A stretch of 64,000 nucleotides of DNA, taken from Nostoc sp. UHCC 0702 (GTDB lineage: Bacteria > Cyanobacteriota > Cyanobacteriia > Cyanobacteriales > Nostocaceae). Shown here piece by piece: positions 35,735 to 45,195 of this stretch (positions within the stretch are counted from its first letter, which is position 1; each line of letters opens with the position of its first letter). Position numbers and translations under genes: made by a program. Location of the stretch: positions 3,945,918 to 4,009,917 of the forward strand of contig CP071065.1 in assembly GCA_017164015.1 (NCBI GenBank), written 5' to 3'. The notes beneath the pieces were generated by a model, which was not told the origin of the DNA, did not search any database, and saw nothing but the letters and a program-made list of their open reading frames with translations.

Positions 35735-36836
35735 ACGACTATTCCCCGTTCCCAATCATCTGGGCGAACAACTCCCAACCCTCACCCAAGACAAAAAGCA
35801 ACTTCTCCAACAGCAAACCATCACCCAAAATTCCCCAGGAACAATTCTGCGGGACTTTCAAACCATCTTAGAATTTCTCCAACCTGACGGCGTTGAAGTT
35901 AGCAGCACTTATTATCAATTCTCCCTCAAATACCTCCAGCAACTCAATTCCCGCTTGAGTTACCCCATTGAAACTAACCTCAAGCGTCCCCAACAAAAAT
36001 CCTACCCCTACATTTACGGGTTATATTTCGTCCTCCGCACCTCTGGACTGTCTCAAGTTATCACCCAAGGTAAAAAAACAGAAATTCCAGATGAAGGCTT
36101 AACCTTTAACAGTTACTCAGAACAAGATAAATTAGTTTATTACCCTGGCTTGCACAGTCTTAGCCTATTTCATTTATTTGGCTTCCTCGAACTCATCCCA
36201 GCAAAACCCGAACCTGCTAAAGGATGGCGTATCGCTGCTGTAAAGCACCGTCCTTGGGGAGATGCAATGATAGCTTTAATCTCCGAAATTTATGATGAAA
36301 TTGAACCAGACAGAGAAGAGGAGGAAATTACCCTTAACTTCCGCATCGCCTTTGAAAAATTAAAACCATCACTCCAAACCTACTTTCCTGAATGGGAACA
36401 AACCTTAGTCATTGCCAAAGGAGAGTTCACCGAAGCAATTTATACTTTTAAAGTCACCCTGCTGGATGCTTGGCGGCGCATAGCCATTCCTAGCAACTTC
36501 AATCTCGATCAAGTCGCCGCAGCATTTGTTCAAGCATTTGATTTTGACTTTGAACACCTCTACCGATTCATTTACAAAGACCATTTAGGGCGTACCTTTG
36601 AATTTTCCCATCCCTTTGTTGATATTCCCCCAAACACCAGCGATTTTCGCTTGGGTGAATTACCACTAAAAACAGGAAATCATCTGCAATTTATCTTTGA
36701 TTTATTGGATGAGTGGGAGTTTGATTTGCAGCTAGAAAAAATTGAACCTGCTAATCCCAAAATGAAAAAGCCCAAAATTCTTGAGATTCATGGTGAAGCA
36801 CCAGTACAGTATGGCGAAGAGGAAGAGGTTTACTGA
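35727..36836 (+). CDS. pRiA4b ORF-3-like domain protein within hsd operon
   Basis: 369 aa. The C-terminal half carries the PRiA4_ORF3-like pattern (TLLDAWRRIAIPSNFNLDQV, DFEHLYRF, FIFDLLDEWEFDLQLEKIEP). The N-terminal 200 residues are of no recognised family. It overlaps hsdS by 8 bp and sits between hsdS and hsdM, so it is part of the restriction-modification operon. The role of this domain is not known to me; association with a type I system suggests an accessory factor or a separate cargo gene trapped in the operon. Confidence 0.7.
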   Translation: MIKRLFPVPNHLGEQLPTLTQDKKQLLQQQTITQNSPGTILRDFQTILEFLQPDGVEVSSTYYQFSLKYLQQLNSRLSYPIETNLKRPQQKSYPYIYGLYFVLRTSGLSQVITQGKKTEIPDEGLTFNSYSEQDKLVYYPGLHSLSLFHLFGFLELIPAKPEPAKGWRIAAVKHRPWGDAMIALISEIYDEIEPDREEEEITLNFRIAFEKLKPSLQTYFPEWEQTLVIAKGEFTEAIYTFKVTLLDAWRRIAIPSNFNLDQVAAAFVQAFDFDFEHLYRFIYKDHLGRTFEFSHPFVDIPPNTSDFRLGELPLKTGNHLQFIFDLLDEWEFDLQLEKIEPANPKMKKPKILEIHGEAPVQYGEEEEVY

Positions 36837-36940
36837 TGCGATCGCTCTCACCATATCAGTGTCAGGTCAAAGGTAGTGCATTTGTCATCCTAAAATGTAT
36901 AATTCCTCGTTGCTAATAAAACAACCTTTATCATCACTCA

Positions 36941-38419
36941 ATGGCTAACGAATCCTCAACCATCGTTCAAAAACTCTGGAATTACTGCAACGTCCTCCGC
37001 GATGACGGCGTTAGCTACAGTGACTATGTAGAACAGCTTACCTATTTGCTGTTCCTGAAGATGGTCGAAGAACAAAACCAACTTCCCCTACCTTTGGGCA
37101 AACGTTCCACCATTCCCCCAGAATACAGTTGGTCAGCACTGCGATCGCAAGATGGTGATGCTTTAGAAACCCAGTACCGCCACACTTTAGAAAACCTGGG
37201 TAAAGAAAAAGGACTATTGGGCGTTATCTTCCGCAAATCGCAAAACAAAATTCAAGACCCCGCCAAACTCAAGCGACTGGTAGAACTTATCAACTCAGAA
37301 ACTTGGATTGGTTTAGATATCGACGTAAAAGGAGAAATTTACGAAGGACTGCTGCAAAAGAACGCTGAAGATGTCAAAGGCGGCGCAGGGCAGTATTTTA
37401 CGCCAAGGGCATTAATTAAAGCCATTGTCGAAGTCATGCAACCCCAACCAGGACAACGCATCTGCGATCCTGCTTGCGGTACAGGTGGTTTTTTCCTAGT
37501 TGCTAACGATCACATCAGCAAAAATTACAGACTCGATAAAGCCCAAAAGCAATTCCTGAAAAATCAAACCTTTAAAGGATTTGATGTCGCTGATGGGGTA
37601 GTGCGCCTCTGTGCGATGAATCTGTATTTACACGGTATTGCTGGCGATGAAAGTCCAGTTGATGCTAAAGATAGCTTAATGGCAGATCCAGGCGATCGCT
37701 TTGAATTAGTATTAACCAATCCACCCTTCGGTAAAAAAAGCAGCATCACAGTTTTCAACGACGATGGCAAAGCAGACAAAGAAAAGGTCGTTTATCGCCG
37801 TGATGACTTTTGGGCTACCACATCTAACAAACAGTTAAACTTTCTCCAGCACGTCAAAACCCTACTGCAAATCAACGGTAAAGCTGCGGTTGTCGTTCCC
37901 GATAACGTCCTGTTTGAAGGTGGTGCTGGTGAAACCATCCGCAAGAAATTACTGCACGAATGCGACGTACACACCTTGCTGAGACTGCCAACAGGTATAT
38001 TCTACGCTCAAGGTGTCAAAGCTAACGTCTTATTCTTTGACCGCAAACCCGCTAGCGCCGATCCCTGGACTAAGAAACTGTGGATTTACGATTTCAGAAC
38101 CAATCAGCACTTTACCCTGAAAACCAATCCTCTGCGCTACGACAACTTGCAAGACTTTATCCAATGCTTTAATGCTCAAAATCGCCAGGAACGCCAGGAA
38201 ACAGACAGGTTTAGAGCTTTTAGCTATGAAGAACTGATGCAACGCGATAAAGTCAGTCTGGATATTTTTTGGCTGAGGGATGAAAGTTTAGAAGACTCTG
38301 ATAACCTCCCTGCACCGGATGTTTTAGCTTTAGAGATTGCTGAGGATTTAGAAGCAGCGTTGGAACTCTTCCAAAGTATAACTGAGAACTTGGAAGCGAA
38401 AACCGTCAATGAAGTGTAA
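36941..38419 (+). CDS. hsdM: Type I restriction enzyme, M subunit
   Basis: 492 aa. The N-terminal helical domain (IVQKLWNYCNVLRDDGVSYS) is followed by the N6-adenine methyltransferase core with motif I DPACGTGGF (176-184) and motif IV NPPFG (260-264). The intermediate block GGAGQYFTPRALI is typical of HsdM. It methylates the host's own sites and forms the M2S and R2M2S complexes with the preceding subunits. The 104-bp gap upstream could hold a separate promoter, which would allow methylation to be established first. Confidence 0.93.
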   Translation: MANESSTIVQKLWNYCNVLRDDGVSYSDYVEQLTYLLFLKMVEEQNQLPLPLGKRSTIPPEYSWSALRSQDGDALETQYRHTLENLGKEKGLLGVIFRKSQNKIQDPAKLKRLVELINSETWIGLDIDVKGEIYEGLLQKNAEDVKGGAGQYFTPRALIKAIVEVMQPQPGQRICDPACGTGGFFLVANDHISKNYRLDKAQKQFLKNQTFKGFDVADGVVRLCAMNLYLHGIAGDESPVDAKDSLMADPGDRFELVLTNPPFGKKSSITVFNDDGKADKEKVVYRRDDFWATTSNKQLNFLQHVKTLLQINGKAAVVVPDNVLFEGGAGETIRKKLLHECDVHTLLRLPTGIFYAQGVKANVLFFDRKPASADPWTKKLWIYDFRTNQHFTLKTNPLRYDNLQDFIQCFNAQNRQERQETDRFRAFSYEELMQRDKVSLDIFWLRDESLEDSDNLPAPDVLALEIAEDLEAALELFQSITENLEAKTVNEV

Positions 38420-38642
38420 ATGGGTTTGCTGCGGGAGATGAGAGGCGATCGCTTGAAAAACGGATTAGTCCTATTGATTAGGCGAAATTATTGATCATTG
38501 CTTTTTGTTATTTTGTATAGTACATTTGTACTTAAGAGATTCTGAAAATATAGAGTTTAGTACCTATAGACGCTTTTTAAAGTTGTAAAATAGAATGTTG
38601 TACTTTATGAGAGCCTAAAAAACTTGTCAGATTAAATGCCTT

Positions 38643-39626
38643 ATGTCAACAGCTCGCCATATTATTGCGCTCTTGAAGAGCTACCTAGAAGGTGAGGAGC
38701 AGCAATTTTTTTCTGTTGCTCTACAGATGGCTGCACATGAAGCACGACAAGGACACACCAAAGTTGCTCAAGACATTCAAATTCTCATTGATAAAGCAAA
38801 AGAGCGCAAATCTGTTATTGAGCGTAAAGGTTCCCCTGTACCTCTTGTCCAACCCAAGGGAGAACTAGTAAATCTTGTATCGGTTCAGTATTCAGACACA
38901 AGACTTATTGATATGGTTCTTCCTCCAGTTTTAGAAAAAAGATTACAGCGTATTCTTATAGAACATATCAAGCAGCATCGTTTAGCTGAGTATAATCTCA
39001 AACCTCGTCGCAAAATACTTTTAGTTGGCCCACCAGGTTCAGGTAAGTCGATGACTGCTGCTGCTCTTGCTGGAGAACTACAACTTCCTCTTTTCACAGT
39101 TCTTTATACTGGTCTAATTACAAAGTTTATGGGTGAGACAGCTAATCAGCTTAAACTCATATTTGATGCAATGCTGGTGACAAGAGGTGTTTATTTTTTT
39201 GACGAGTTTGATGCCATTGGCTCACAACGTGCTTCAGTTAATGACGTTGGAGAGATTCGCCGGGTTTTAAATTCCTGCTTGCAGCTTTTGGAGAATGATG
39301 ACAGCCAAAGCCTAATCATTGCTGCGACTAATCATCCTGATTTATTAGATAAGGCTCTTTTTCGACGTTTCGATGATGTTATTGAATATGAGCTACCAAA
39401 TCAAGAAGTTGTTCGCAAATTACTCAAAACACGTCTAGCTCCTTTTGATACTGAGTGGCAAAATTGGGAATATATTATTGAGAGTGCTAATGGTCTAAGT
39501 CAAGCAGAATTAGTTCGAGCCGCAGATGAAGCGGCGAAAGTAGCTGTGATTTCTGATCAAGATTCAATTTCTGAAGAAAACATGATTTCTGCGATTCTAG
39601 AGCGCAAAAACACTATCTTTAAGTGA
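38643..39626 (+). CDS. AAA ATPase, partner of subtilase (IetA-like)
   Basis: 327 aa. Residues about 1-70 are a helical region. The AAA core follows with Walker A GPPGSGKS (129-136), Walker B FFDEFD (185-190), and an arginine finger block (KALFRRFDDVIEYELP). It has the FtsH/CDC48-like AAA layout. The next gene, 49 bp away, is a subtilisin-like protease. An AAA ATPase plus subtilase pair corresponds to the anti-phage module IetAS as I recall it; the homology to the tested systems cannot be measured here. It lies in the CAST cargo beside a type I system. Confidence 0.8.
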   Translation: MSTARHIIALLKSYLEGEEQQFFSVALQMAAHEARQGHTKVAQDIQILIDKAKERKSVIERKGSPVPLVQPKGELVNLVSVQYSDTRLIDMVLPPVLEKRLQRILIEHIKQHRLAEYNLKPRRKILLVGPPGSGKSMTAAALAGELQLPLFTVLYTGLITKFMGETANQLKLIFDAMLVTRGVYFFDEFDAIGSQRASVNDVGEIRRVLNSCLQLLENDDSQSLIIAATNHPDLLDKALFRRFDDVIEYELPNQEVVRKLLKTRLAPFDTEWQNWEYIIESANGLSQAELVRAADEAAKVAVISDQDSISEENMISAILERKNTIFK

Positions 39627-39675
39627 CTACGGTATTATTTTAATAAAGATGTATTCAAATTAACCTCTCGACCCA

Positions 39676-42162
39676 ATGCCAGACTACCAAAGGAATCTCC
39701 CTAATCTTTACATAATGGTAAAGGGAGATAGCAAAAACTATACATATCCAAGAAAAGTAATAGATAAAAAACCCTTGCCACGGCGTAATCGTATAGAACA
39801 TGCCGAAAGGTTGCAACAAGCTTTTGAAAAAGCCCTTGAAAATTATCAGCAACAAAAATTATTACGTGAACCAGAACTTGCAGTTGGAGAAGTTGGTTTT
39901 TATTTAGAGTTCCAGCTACCAAAAAGCGAACTTAAAGCACTTGATTTCTTGGAGAACAAGCCTAAAAACATCGAGTTGCTTGCTGTTCACTCATCTGATG
40001 AAGCAGACGAAACCGTATCAGTAACCGTATTTGTACCAGAAAAAGCATCGGATTTTTTCGCTTCAAAAATCGAAGCTTACCGTGATAAAGAAACAAATAA
40101 AGGAAAGCCAAAAAATGAGCCTTTAATCGCACGGTTGGATGATATTAGCTTAGGTACAGTGCGTGCGCTATTCACAGACAATCTTGAATTTCCATCTGAA
40201 TCTCAGGAGGTATGGTGGGAAGTTTGGTTACGTCATGGTTGTCGTGAATCTTTCCAGCAAATAGCTCAAAGACTCGATATTAGGACAACAGGAAACTCAA
40301 TTACTTTCCCTGATAGAGAAGTAGTCTTGGTATTGACATCTGTAATAACCTTATCTCGAATTATTAACAACACTAGCTTAATTGCTGAACTTCGCCTTGC
40401 TAAAGATTCACCATCTATGTTCTTTGAGATGGATATGCAAGAACAGACAAGTTGGGTCAAAGAACTGTTAGGGCGTACTATAGTAGCATCAAATACTAGT
40501 TTAGCTGTTTGTTTATTAGATAGCGGCGTTACACGCTCCCATCGTTTAATTGAGCCAGCTCTTGATCCTCATGATTTGTTTACGTGCAATCCAAACTGGG
40601 GAGTGGCGGACAGTAAACATTGGTTTGGACATGGTACTGACATGGCTGGACTAGCCCTTTATGGCAACCTCTACAATTCACTAGCAACAGCAAATAAAGT
40701 ACATCTTACCCACAGGTTGGAATCTGTAAAAATACTTCCAGACCAAGGAGAAAACGACCCCAAGCTTTATGGAGCAATTACGAAGGAAGCTGTTTCTCGT
40801 GTAGAAATTAGCAACCCTGAGCGCCAACGTGTCATTTGTATGCCTGTCACGAGTGAAATCGACAATAATAGAGGAGTTCCTTCTTCTTGGTCAGCAGCAG
40901 TAGATCAAATCTGCTTTGAATTTCAGCGACTCATGGTTATTCCGGTTGGCAATATCGGTGGGGATATCATATTTAGTGAGTATCCTAATCGAAATGATGT
41001 AAGCCAAGCAGAAAATCCCTCCCAAGCGTGGAATGCACTTGTTGTTGGTGCTTATACCGATAAAGTCAATATAAATAATCCAAAGTATGCTCAATGGCAA
41101 ACTATTGCTCCTGCTGGCGATCTTTCACCTCGAAGTAGAACTTCTCTTTTATGGACTGATAAATGGCCTATTCGACCGGATGTGACTTTTGAGGGGGGCA
41201 ACCTAGCAACTGATGATCCTCATTCTCCTGGTATGGATATTGATGACTTACGACTTCTGACAACTTATTATCAACCTAATGTACGGCAATTTAACCTTTC
41301 TGGAGATACTAGCGCCGCAACAGCTTTGTGTAGCTATATGGCAGCACGTATTTGGGCTAAACACCCCGAATACTGGGCAGAAACAATTCGCGCCTTAATA
41401 GTCCACTCCGCAGAATGGACTCCGGCAATGCTTGGTAATTTACCTAGAAATCCCTCGCAGAGTAAAAAAATATCTACATTATTGCGTCGGTACGGTTATG
41501 GTGTTCCTAGCCTAGAGAGGGCGCTTTTAAGTAGTAAAAATGACTTAACAATGATTTGTGAAGATCAGTTGCAGCCTTTTCACAAAAAGGATGGTAAAGG
41601 TTCGGTAAAAACAAAAGAAATGAACCTTCACATACTGCCTTGGCCAACACAAGAGCTAGAAAATTTGCGTGAAGCAAAAGTAGAAATGCGGGTAACACTT
41701 TCATATTTTATCGAACCTAACCCTGGAGAGCGAGGATGGGAAAATAAACATTCTTATGCCTCTTATGGTTTAAGGCTTGCTGTTAAGCGTTCTACAGAGA
41801 CTTTGGCTGATTTTAGAAAACGAATTAACAAGCAAGAGCAAGAAACTGAAGAGAATGTTACATCTACTGGAAGTAGCGACAGTGGATGGTTCTTAGGCCC
41901 CAAAACATGGAATCGCGGTTCAATTCATTCTGATATTTGGCAAGGTACTGCGGCTGAATTGGCTCAGAAAGATTCTATTGGTATATATCCTGTTAGCGGT
42001 TGGTGGAAATATAATCCGAGGTGGGAAGGATGGAATAAAACAGCTAGATATGCTCTGATTGTTTCGATCCGAGTTATAGATGAAGTTGAAGTTGATATTG
42101 ATCTGTATACTCCTATTTCTATTTCCCCCAAAATTAAACAGACTGTGCCTATTAATCTGTAG
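39676..42162 (+). CDS. Subtilisin-like serine protease (IetS-like)
   Basis: 828 aa. Catalytic triad visible: Asp282 in AVCLLDSGVTRSH, His319 in WFGHGTDMAG, and Ser546 in NLSGDTSAATAL. The N-terminal 260 residues are not a classical propeptide and carry no signal sequence, so the protein is cytoplasmic. The C-terminal region (about 600-828) is beta-rich (VTLSYFIEPNPGERGWENKH). With the upstream AAA ATPase it would form a two-gene defence module in which the ATPase controls protease activity. Substrate unknown. Confidence 0.82.
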   Translation: MPDYQRNLPNLYIMVKGDSKNYTYPRKVIDKKPLPRRNRIEHAERLQQAFEKALENYQQQKLLREPELAVGEVGFYLEFQLPKSELKALDFLENKPKNIELLAVHSSDEADETVSVTVFVPEKASDFFASKIEAYRDKETNKGKPKNEPLIARLDDISLGTVRALFTDNLEFPSESQEVWWEVWLRHGCRESFQQIAQRLDIRTTGNSITFPDREVVLVLTSVITLSRIINNTSLIAELRLAKDSPSMFFEMDMQEQTSWVKELLGRTIVASNTSLAVCLLDSGVTRSHRLIEPALDPHDLFTCNPNWGVADSKHWFGHGTDMAGLALYGNLYNSLATANKVHLTHRLESVKILPDQGENDPKLYGAITKEAVSRVEISNPERQRVICMPVTSEIDNNRGVPSSWSAAVDQICFEFQRLMVIPVGNIGGDIIFSEYPNRNDVSQAENPSQAWNALVVGAYTDKVNINNPKYAQWQTIAPAGDLSPRSRTSLLWTDKWPIRPDVTFEGGNLATDDPHSPGMDIDDLRLLTTYYQPNVRQFNLSGDTSAATALCSYMAARIWAKHPEYWAETIRALIVHSAEWTPAMLGNLPRNPSQSKKISTLLRRYGYGVPSLERALLSSKNDLTMICEDQLQPFHKKDGKGSVKTKEMNLHILPWPTQELENLREAKVEMRVTLSYFIEPNPGERGWENKHSYASYGLRLAVKRSTETLADFRKRINKQEQETEENVTSTGSSDSGWFLGPKTWNRGSIHSDIWQGTAAELAQKDSIGIYPVSGWWKYNPRWEGWNKTARYALIVSIRVIDEVEVDIDLYTPISISPKIKQTVPINL

Positions 42163-42203
42163 GTTCTAAGCCGGATTTTGTAACTCTGCCATCTCTCCAA
42201 ACA

Positions 42204-42286
42204 TCATAAAACACCTTTGACACCACCCATGCAGCCACAGTTTGGACATTCTGAAAGCAAGCTTAAATTGTGGCGATCACTTTCTC
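42204..42286 (-). pseudogene. tniQ fragment
   Basis: The minus strand reads ESDRHNLSLLSECPNCG and then ends CMGGVKGVL-stop. This aligns with the zinc-binding part of TniQ (NRHQLRLLSECPFC in the intact copy at 57403). Only about 25 residues are left. It may be a relic of another transposon or of a recombination between tniQ copies. The plus-strand frame here is a shadow. Confidence 0.5.
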
Positions 42287-42364
42287 AGGAAACATTAATT
42301 TACAGTCCTAAGCCGCTTCATCAAAGGGACAGCCTATCTTCTGCAAACACAATACGCGATCGCC

Positions 42365-42541
42365 TCACTTCCCTTTTCCTTGATTTGACGAAATCGTTCC
42401 ATCCGCCTGCGCTTGTCTAATCGCTCGTCTCAGAATTAACACTGCCATTTGCGACAAAGAACGCTCCTCTGCATCCGCCAGTTGTTGCAGAGCTTCTTTG
42501 TCTTCTTCTTCCATGTAAATACTCAGCGTTACTTTCCCCAT
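42365..42541 (-). CDS. Arc/CopG-type ribbon-helix-helix protein (58 aa)
   Basis: ATG at 42541 and TGA at 42365. The product begins MGKVTLSIYMEEEDKEALQQ, followed by ERSLSQMAVLILRRAIRQAQ, a beta strand and two helices in the ribbon-helix-helix pattern. Similar small regulators are found beside cas12k in other V-K CASTs, and one is present in element 2 (51021-51188). It may regulate element 1 or be a relic of another element. Confidence 0.65.
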   Translation of the reverse strand: MGKVTLSIYMEEEDKEALQQLADAEERSLSQMAVLILRRAIRQAQADGTISSNQGKGK

Positions 42542-42714
42542 GTGACTATCATCAACTTTTCTATGTATTTTTATATTAAATCACTAATAACAAATAATTT
42601 TAAATAGAAGTACATGAAATCTATGTATAATTACTGGTAAGTCAAAAGCCAGCGCGCAACTTTCTCAGGGCTGACGCACTGGCTTCTGGCTCCCTCTCAC
42701 AGGAGACATATTCC

Positions 42715-43233
42715 ATGTTAAAACCTGTTTGCCACAAAACAGATAAATACAGAGGCTATCAACAAGCCTTAGATGACTTTGGTATTGCTGAACTATTGGC
42801 GAAACTCAGCAATTATTGTGAACAGCAAGAACAAGAAAGTTTAGCAGCGTTGTTGATTTCCCAATTAACTCACAGCATTGATGCTGAACTGATTGCTAAT
42901 TATTTGAGTGCGATCGCGCTCAATCGCCAGGATTTACTGCCAAGATTAATTACCCAGAAATTTTCTCCTAGTTTTGTTGATTTACCTGAAGACTTTCCAA
43001 ATACAGCAAAGACACCCCGCTTTTTGTACGGCGATAAATTGCGTTGGATTGGTTGTGACACCGATTGGGGAACTGCGATCGGCAGATTTTATAGCTTTGC
43101 TCCCCATCTTTGCTGCTGGACTTGGTGCTACCTGATTTGGTTGAGCAAAGATAGCCCCAGTGCTGCTTGGACATATGCCGATATTGCCTGGGAAGAAGAT
43201 TTAGAACCACTGGAAGCGGAACCAATGCTATGA
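42715..43233 (+). CDS. Hypothetical protein
   Basis: 172 aa, mainly helical in the first 90 residues (KYRGYQQALDDFGIAELLAK, then AALLISQLTHSIDAELIANY), with a more globular C-terminal half (FLYGDKLRWIGCDTDWGTAI). Not recognised. A good ribosome-binding site (CAGGAGACAT) precedes the ATG. It overlaps the following gene by 4 bp (ATGA), so the two are coupled. Confidence 0.6.
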   Translation: MLKPVCHKTDKYRGYQQALDDFGIAELLAKLSNYCEQQEQESLAALLISQLTHSIDAELIANYLSAIALNRQDLLPRLITQKFSPSFVDLPEDFPNTAKTPRFLYGDKLRWIGCDTDWGTAIGRFYSFAPHLCCWTWCYLIWLSKDSPSAAWTYADIAWEEDLEPLEAEPML

Positions 43234-43535
43234 CTAATCCGCGTCCTTTACAAGCACGAGAGCAAAATTTGATTGATCTATACAGTCATTGTCAGCTGGG
43301 AATGACACCCAAGAATTTTTATGCCAAATGGGATGTCAATCATGAAGCGATCGCTCGGATATGCTCTCGTTCACTTTCAACAGTTCGGCGTTGGTTCTCC
43401 AAAGGTCGTAATTACCGTAGTCCTATGCCGAGCGATTTACGCCATCTTGCCCTCATGGACTTCCTACTAGAACACTTCGAGGAAATTCCCGAAGAATTTC
43501 TGAAGATACTCTGTTCTCTAAAAGGGCATAAGTAG
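43230..43535 (+). CDS. Small helix-turn-helix protein
   Basis: 101 aa from the ATG at 43230, which overlaps the upstream stop. The middle part, MTPKNFYAKWDVNHEAIARI and SRSLSTVRRWFSKG, has the helix-turn-helix pattern of small transposon- or phage-type regulators. It resembles the small HTH proteins of element 3 (62445-63228) in that motif. Coupled to the upstream unknown gene. Confidence 0.65.
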   Translation: MTNPRPLQAREQNLIDLYSHCQLGMTPKNFYAKWDVNHEAIARICSRSLSTVRRWFSKGRNYRSPMPSDLRHLALMDFLLEHFEEIPEEFLKILCSLKGHK

Positions 43536-43692
43536 GAATCGAAAAGTCAACAAATTGCAATGTCAGGATGACATTTTTTACCAGCCACTCTCACAGTAGG
43601 GTGGCTTTAGTTTGGGGAATTTTTAAGCAAGCTTTGTCTATTATTCAACTGCAATTCCCCAGCTAAATTATAGGTATTATCAGGAGGTTTTT

Positions 43693-43890
43693 GTGACCTA
43701 CATTGAAAAGCTAAATCCTTGGTGTATAGTCCGCTATTTTCCTAATATGCAACACCAAATAGTTGCTCGGTTTCGCCGGCGAAGTGATGCGGAAGCTCAT
43801 TCCCAAGCTCTACACCGACTGATACCAAATGCAACTTTCACAATCATTTTTAATCCGGTAGTCGAGCAACCAGAGCAAATTACCCCATAA
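43693..43890 (+). CDS. Small hypothetical protein (65 aa)
   Basis: GTG start after a strong ribosome-binding site (CAGGAGGTTTTTGTG). The product, YIEKLNPWCIVRYFPNMQHQ and HRLIPNATFTIIFNP, is of a kind common in cyanobacteria, beta-rich, with no known function. Confidence 0.55.
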   Translation: MTYIEKLNPWCIVRYFPNMQHQIVARFRRRSDAEAHSQALHRLIPNATFTIIFNPVVEQPEQITP

Positions 43891-44024
43891 TTCAATCATT
43901 CTGGGAGCCAATTTAATTTGTGGCGAATTATCTTATGTATTAAAGCATAAAATATCCCCCCTTACTACCTCTTTTCCATCAAAGCAAGGGGGGATAATTA
44001 ATGGCTGAAATTTGAAAAATACTA

Positions 44025-44356
44025 TTATGTTTTCAGAAACTCATTTAAAGGCTTTTGATACTTTACCATATCAGCAAAAGTCAGAAAACACCGCTGACAC
44101 CAACCATCCACCCAAAATGCAGGAACCTTAAATCTTGACCCACAGTTTAGACATTCTGATAACAACGTTAAATTGTGGCTTTTGCATCCTTGTGTTACCT
44201 TAAACTGCCACTCAATTTTGTGACAAGGCGATTCAACATAGCAAGCTGCACATAACCGAATCGGCTCCATTTTCAACGCCCTAAAAAGTGACTCAGGCTT
44301 TCTCCTTGTAAAGGTTCTATTTGAAACAGCCAAGGTTGAATCTCTACCATTTCCAT
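44025..44356 (-). pseudogene. tniQ: tniQ of element 1, internal deletion
   Basis: The gene should start at 44356 (ATG overlapping the tnsC stop as TAATG). Its first residues are MEMVEIQPWLFQIEPLQGES then LSHFLGR, followed by TGA at 44275. The C-terminal part continues in another frame as MEPIRLCAACYVESPCHKIE and on to the CxxC pairs. Compared with the 170-aa TniQ at 57403, about 65 residues between HFLGR and MEPIRLC are gone and the frame is shifted. The longer open frame (102 aa from 44333) lacks the N-terminal helix-turn-helix. TniQ bridges Cas12k and TnsC, so element 1 probably needs TniQ from elsewhere. Confidence 0.85.
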
Positions 44357-45192
44357 TATTTGTACTCCGCAGCGACTTCCTTTAGAGTTTCCAAATCGAC
44401 CTTCTGTAATCCTTTCTTCAAAGCCCTGATTGCTGATTCTCTCAAAATCATATCCAGCAAACCAATGTAACCAGTAGTTGCTTCACCTAACGTCTTCAGC
44501 ATCGTCTTGTTGGAAAGATTAGAGGCAACTGGCAGTCTTAAAATTTGTCGCTCCCAAATCTCTACTGTTCTTTTAAAATCTTCTCCTGACAACTTACCAA
44601 ACCTATGACAAGCCCTAAATCGATTGTAAACTTGTTCATCCCGCTTAATTACTGCATCCAAGCGATCAGTTCCCACTAAGACAACAGAGATTTCTAATTC
44701 TTCACCAATGTCTCTAACATCTTTAAATGTATTCGGCTTCAAGCGATCAGCCTCATCAATAATCAGCATTTCCACGCCACACCCTTTCAAAACCCGCCGA
44801 GTCCGTTCTCGAATTTCCGCAACTGTTCCCTTCGTCATTTGATATTTCAAATGCTCAATAATTAAGCTGAATAAATCCTTAGAACTGCATTCTGGAGGAA
44901 CTAAAATGTAAGCCACAGGAACCGTTGGTGGTTTACCTGGCTGTTGCGTTGGTTTATGCCTCAACCTGTAAGCATCACAGGCAATAGTTTTGCCTGTACG
45001 CGACTCTCCTAAAATTCGACAGCACTGACGTGCTTGACGCTTTCCTTCCAGCCATTCATGGAGAATCTGTACTTGTTCAAGTGGGATAAAACTCTTTCGG
45101 TTCAATCGTTGAATTTATGCTTGTAATTTTTCACTATTTTGTGGAATATTACCTAATTGTTGAGCTACTTCTTGGGCTGGTTTGGAATTCAT
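44356..45192 (-). pseudogene. tnsC: tnsC of element 1 with premature stop
   Basis: ATG at 45192, 3 bp after the tnsB stop. The frame reads MNSKPAQEVAQQLGNIPQNS then EKLQA, TAA (45115-45117), then IQRLNRKSFIPLEQ and the full AAA core. The known ShTnsC has Glu at the stop position, so a single GAA to TAA change explains it. A TTG at 45105 could restart translation, giving 249 aa that retain Walker A GESRTGKT, Walker B MLIIDEAD and the C-terminus (EVAAEYK). TnsC polymerises on target DNA and activates TnsB. Whether the shortened form works is unknown. Confidence 0.85.
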
Positions 45193-45195
45193 ATT

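Noticed and set aside
42217..42420. 67-aa open frame on the plus strand
   Set aside because: The minus strand here holds the tniQ fragment and the Arc-like gene; the plus frame has no ribosome-binding site.
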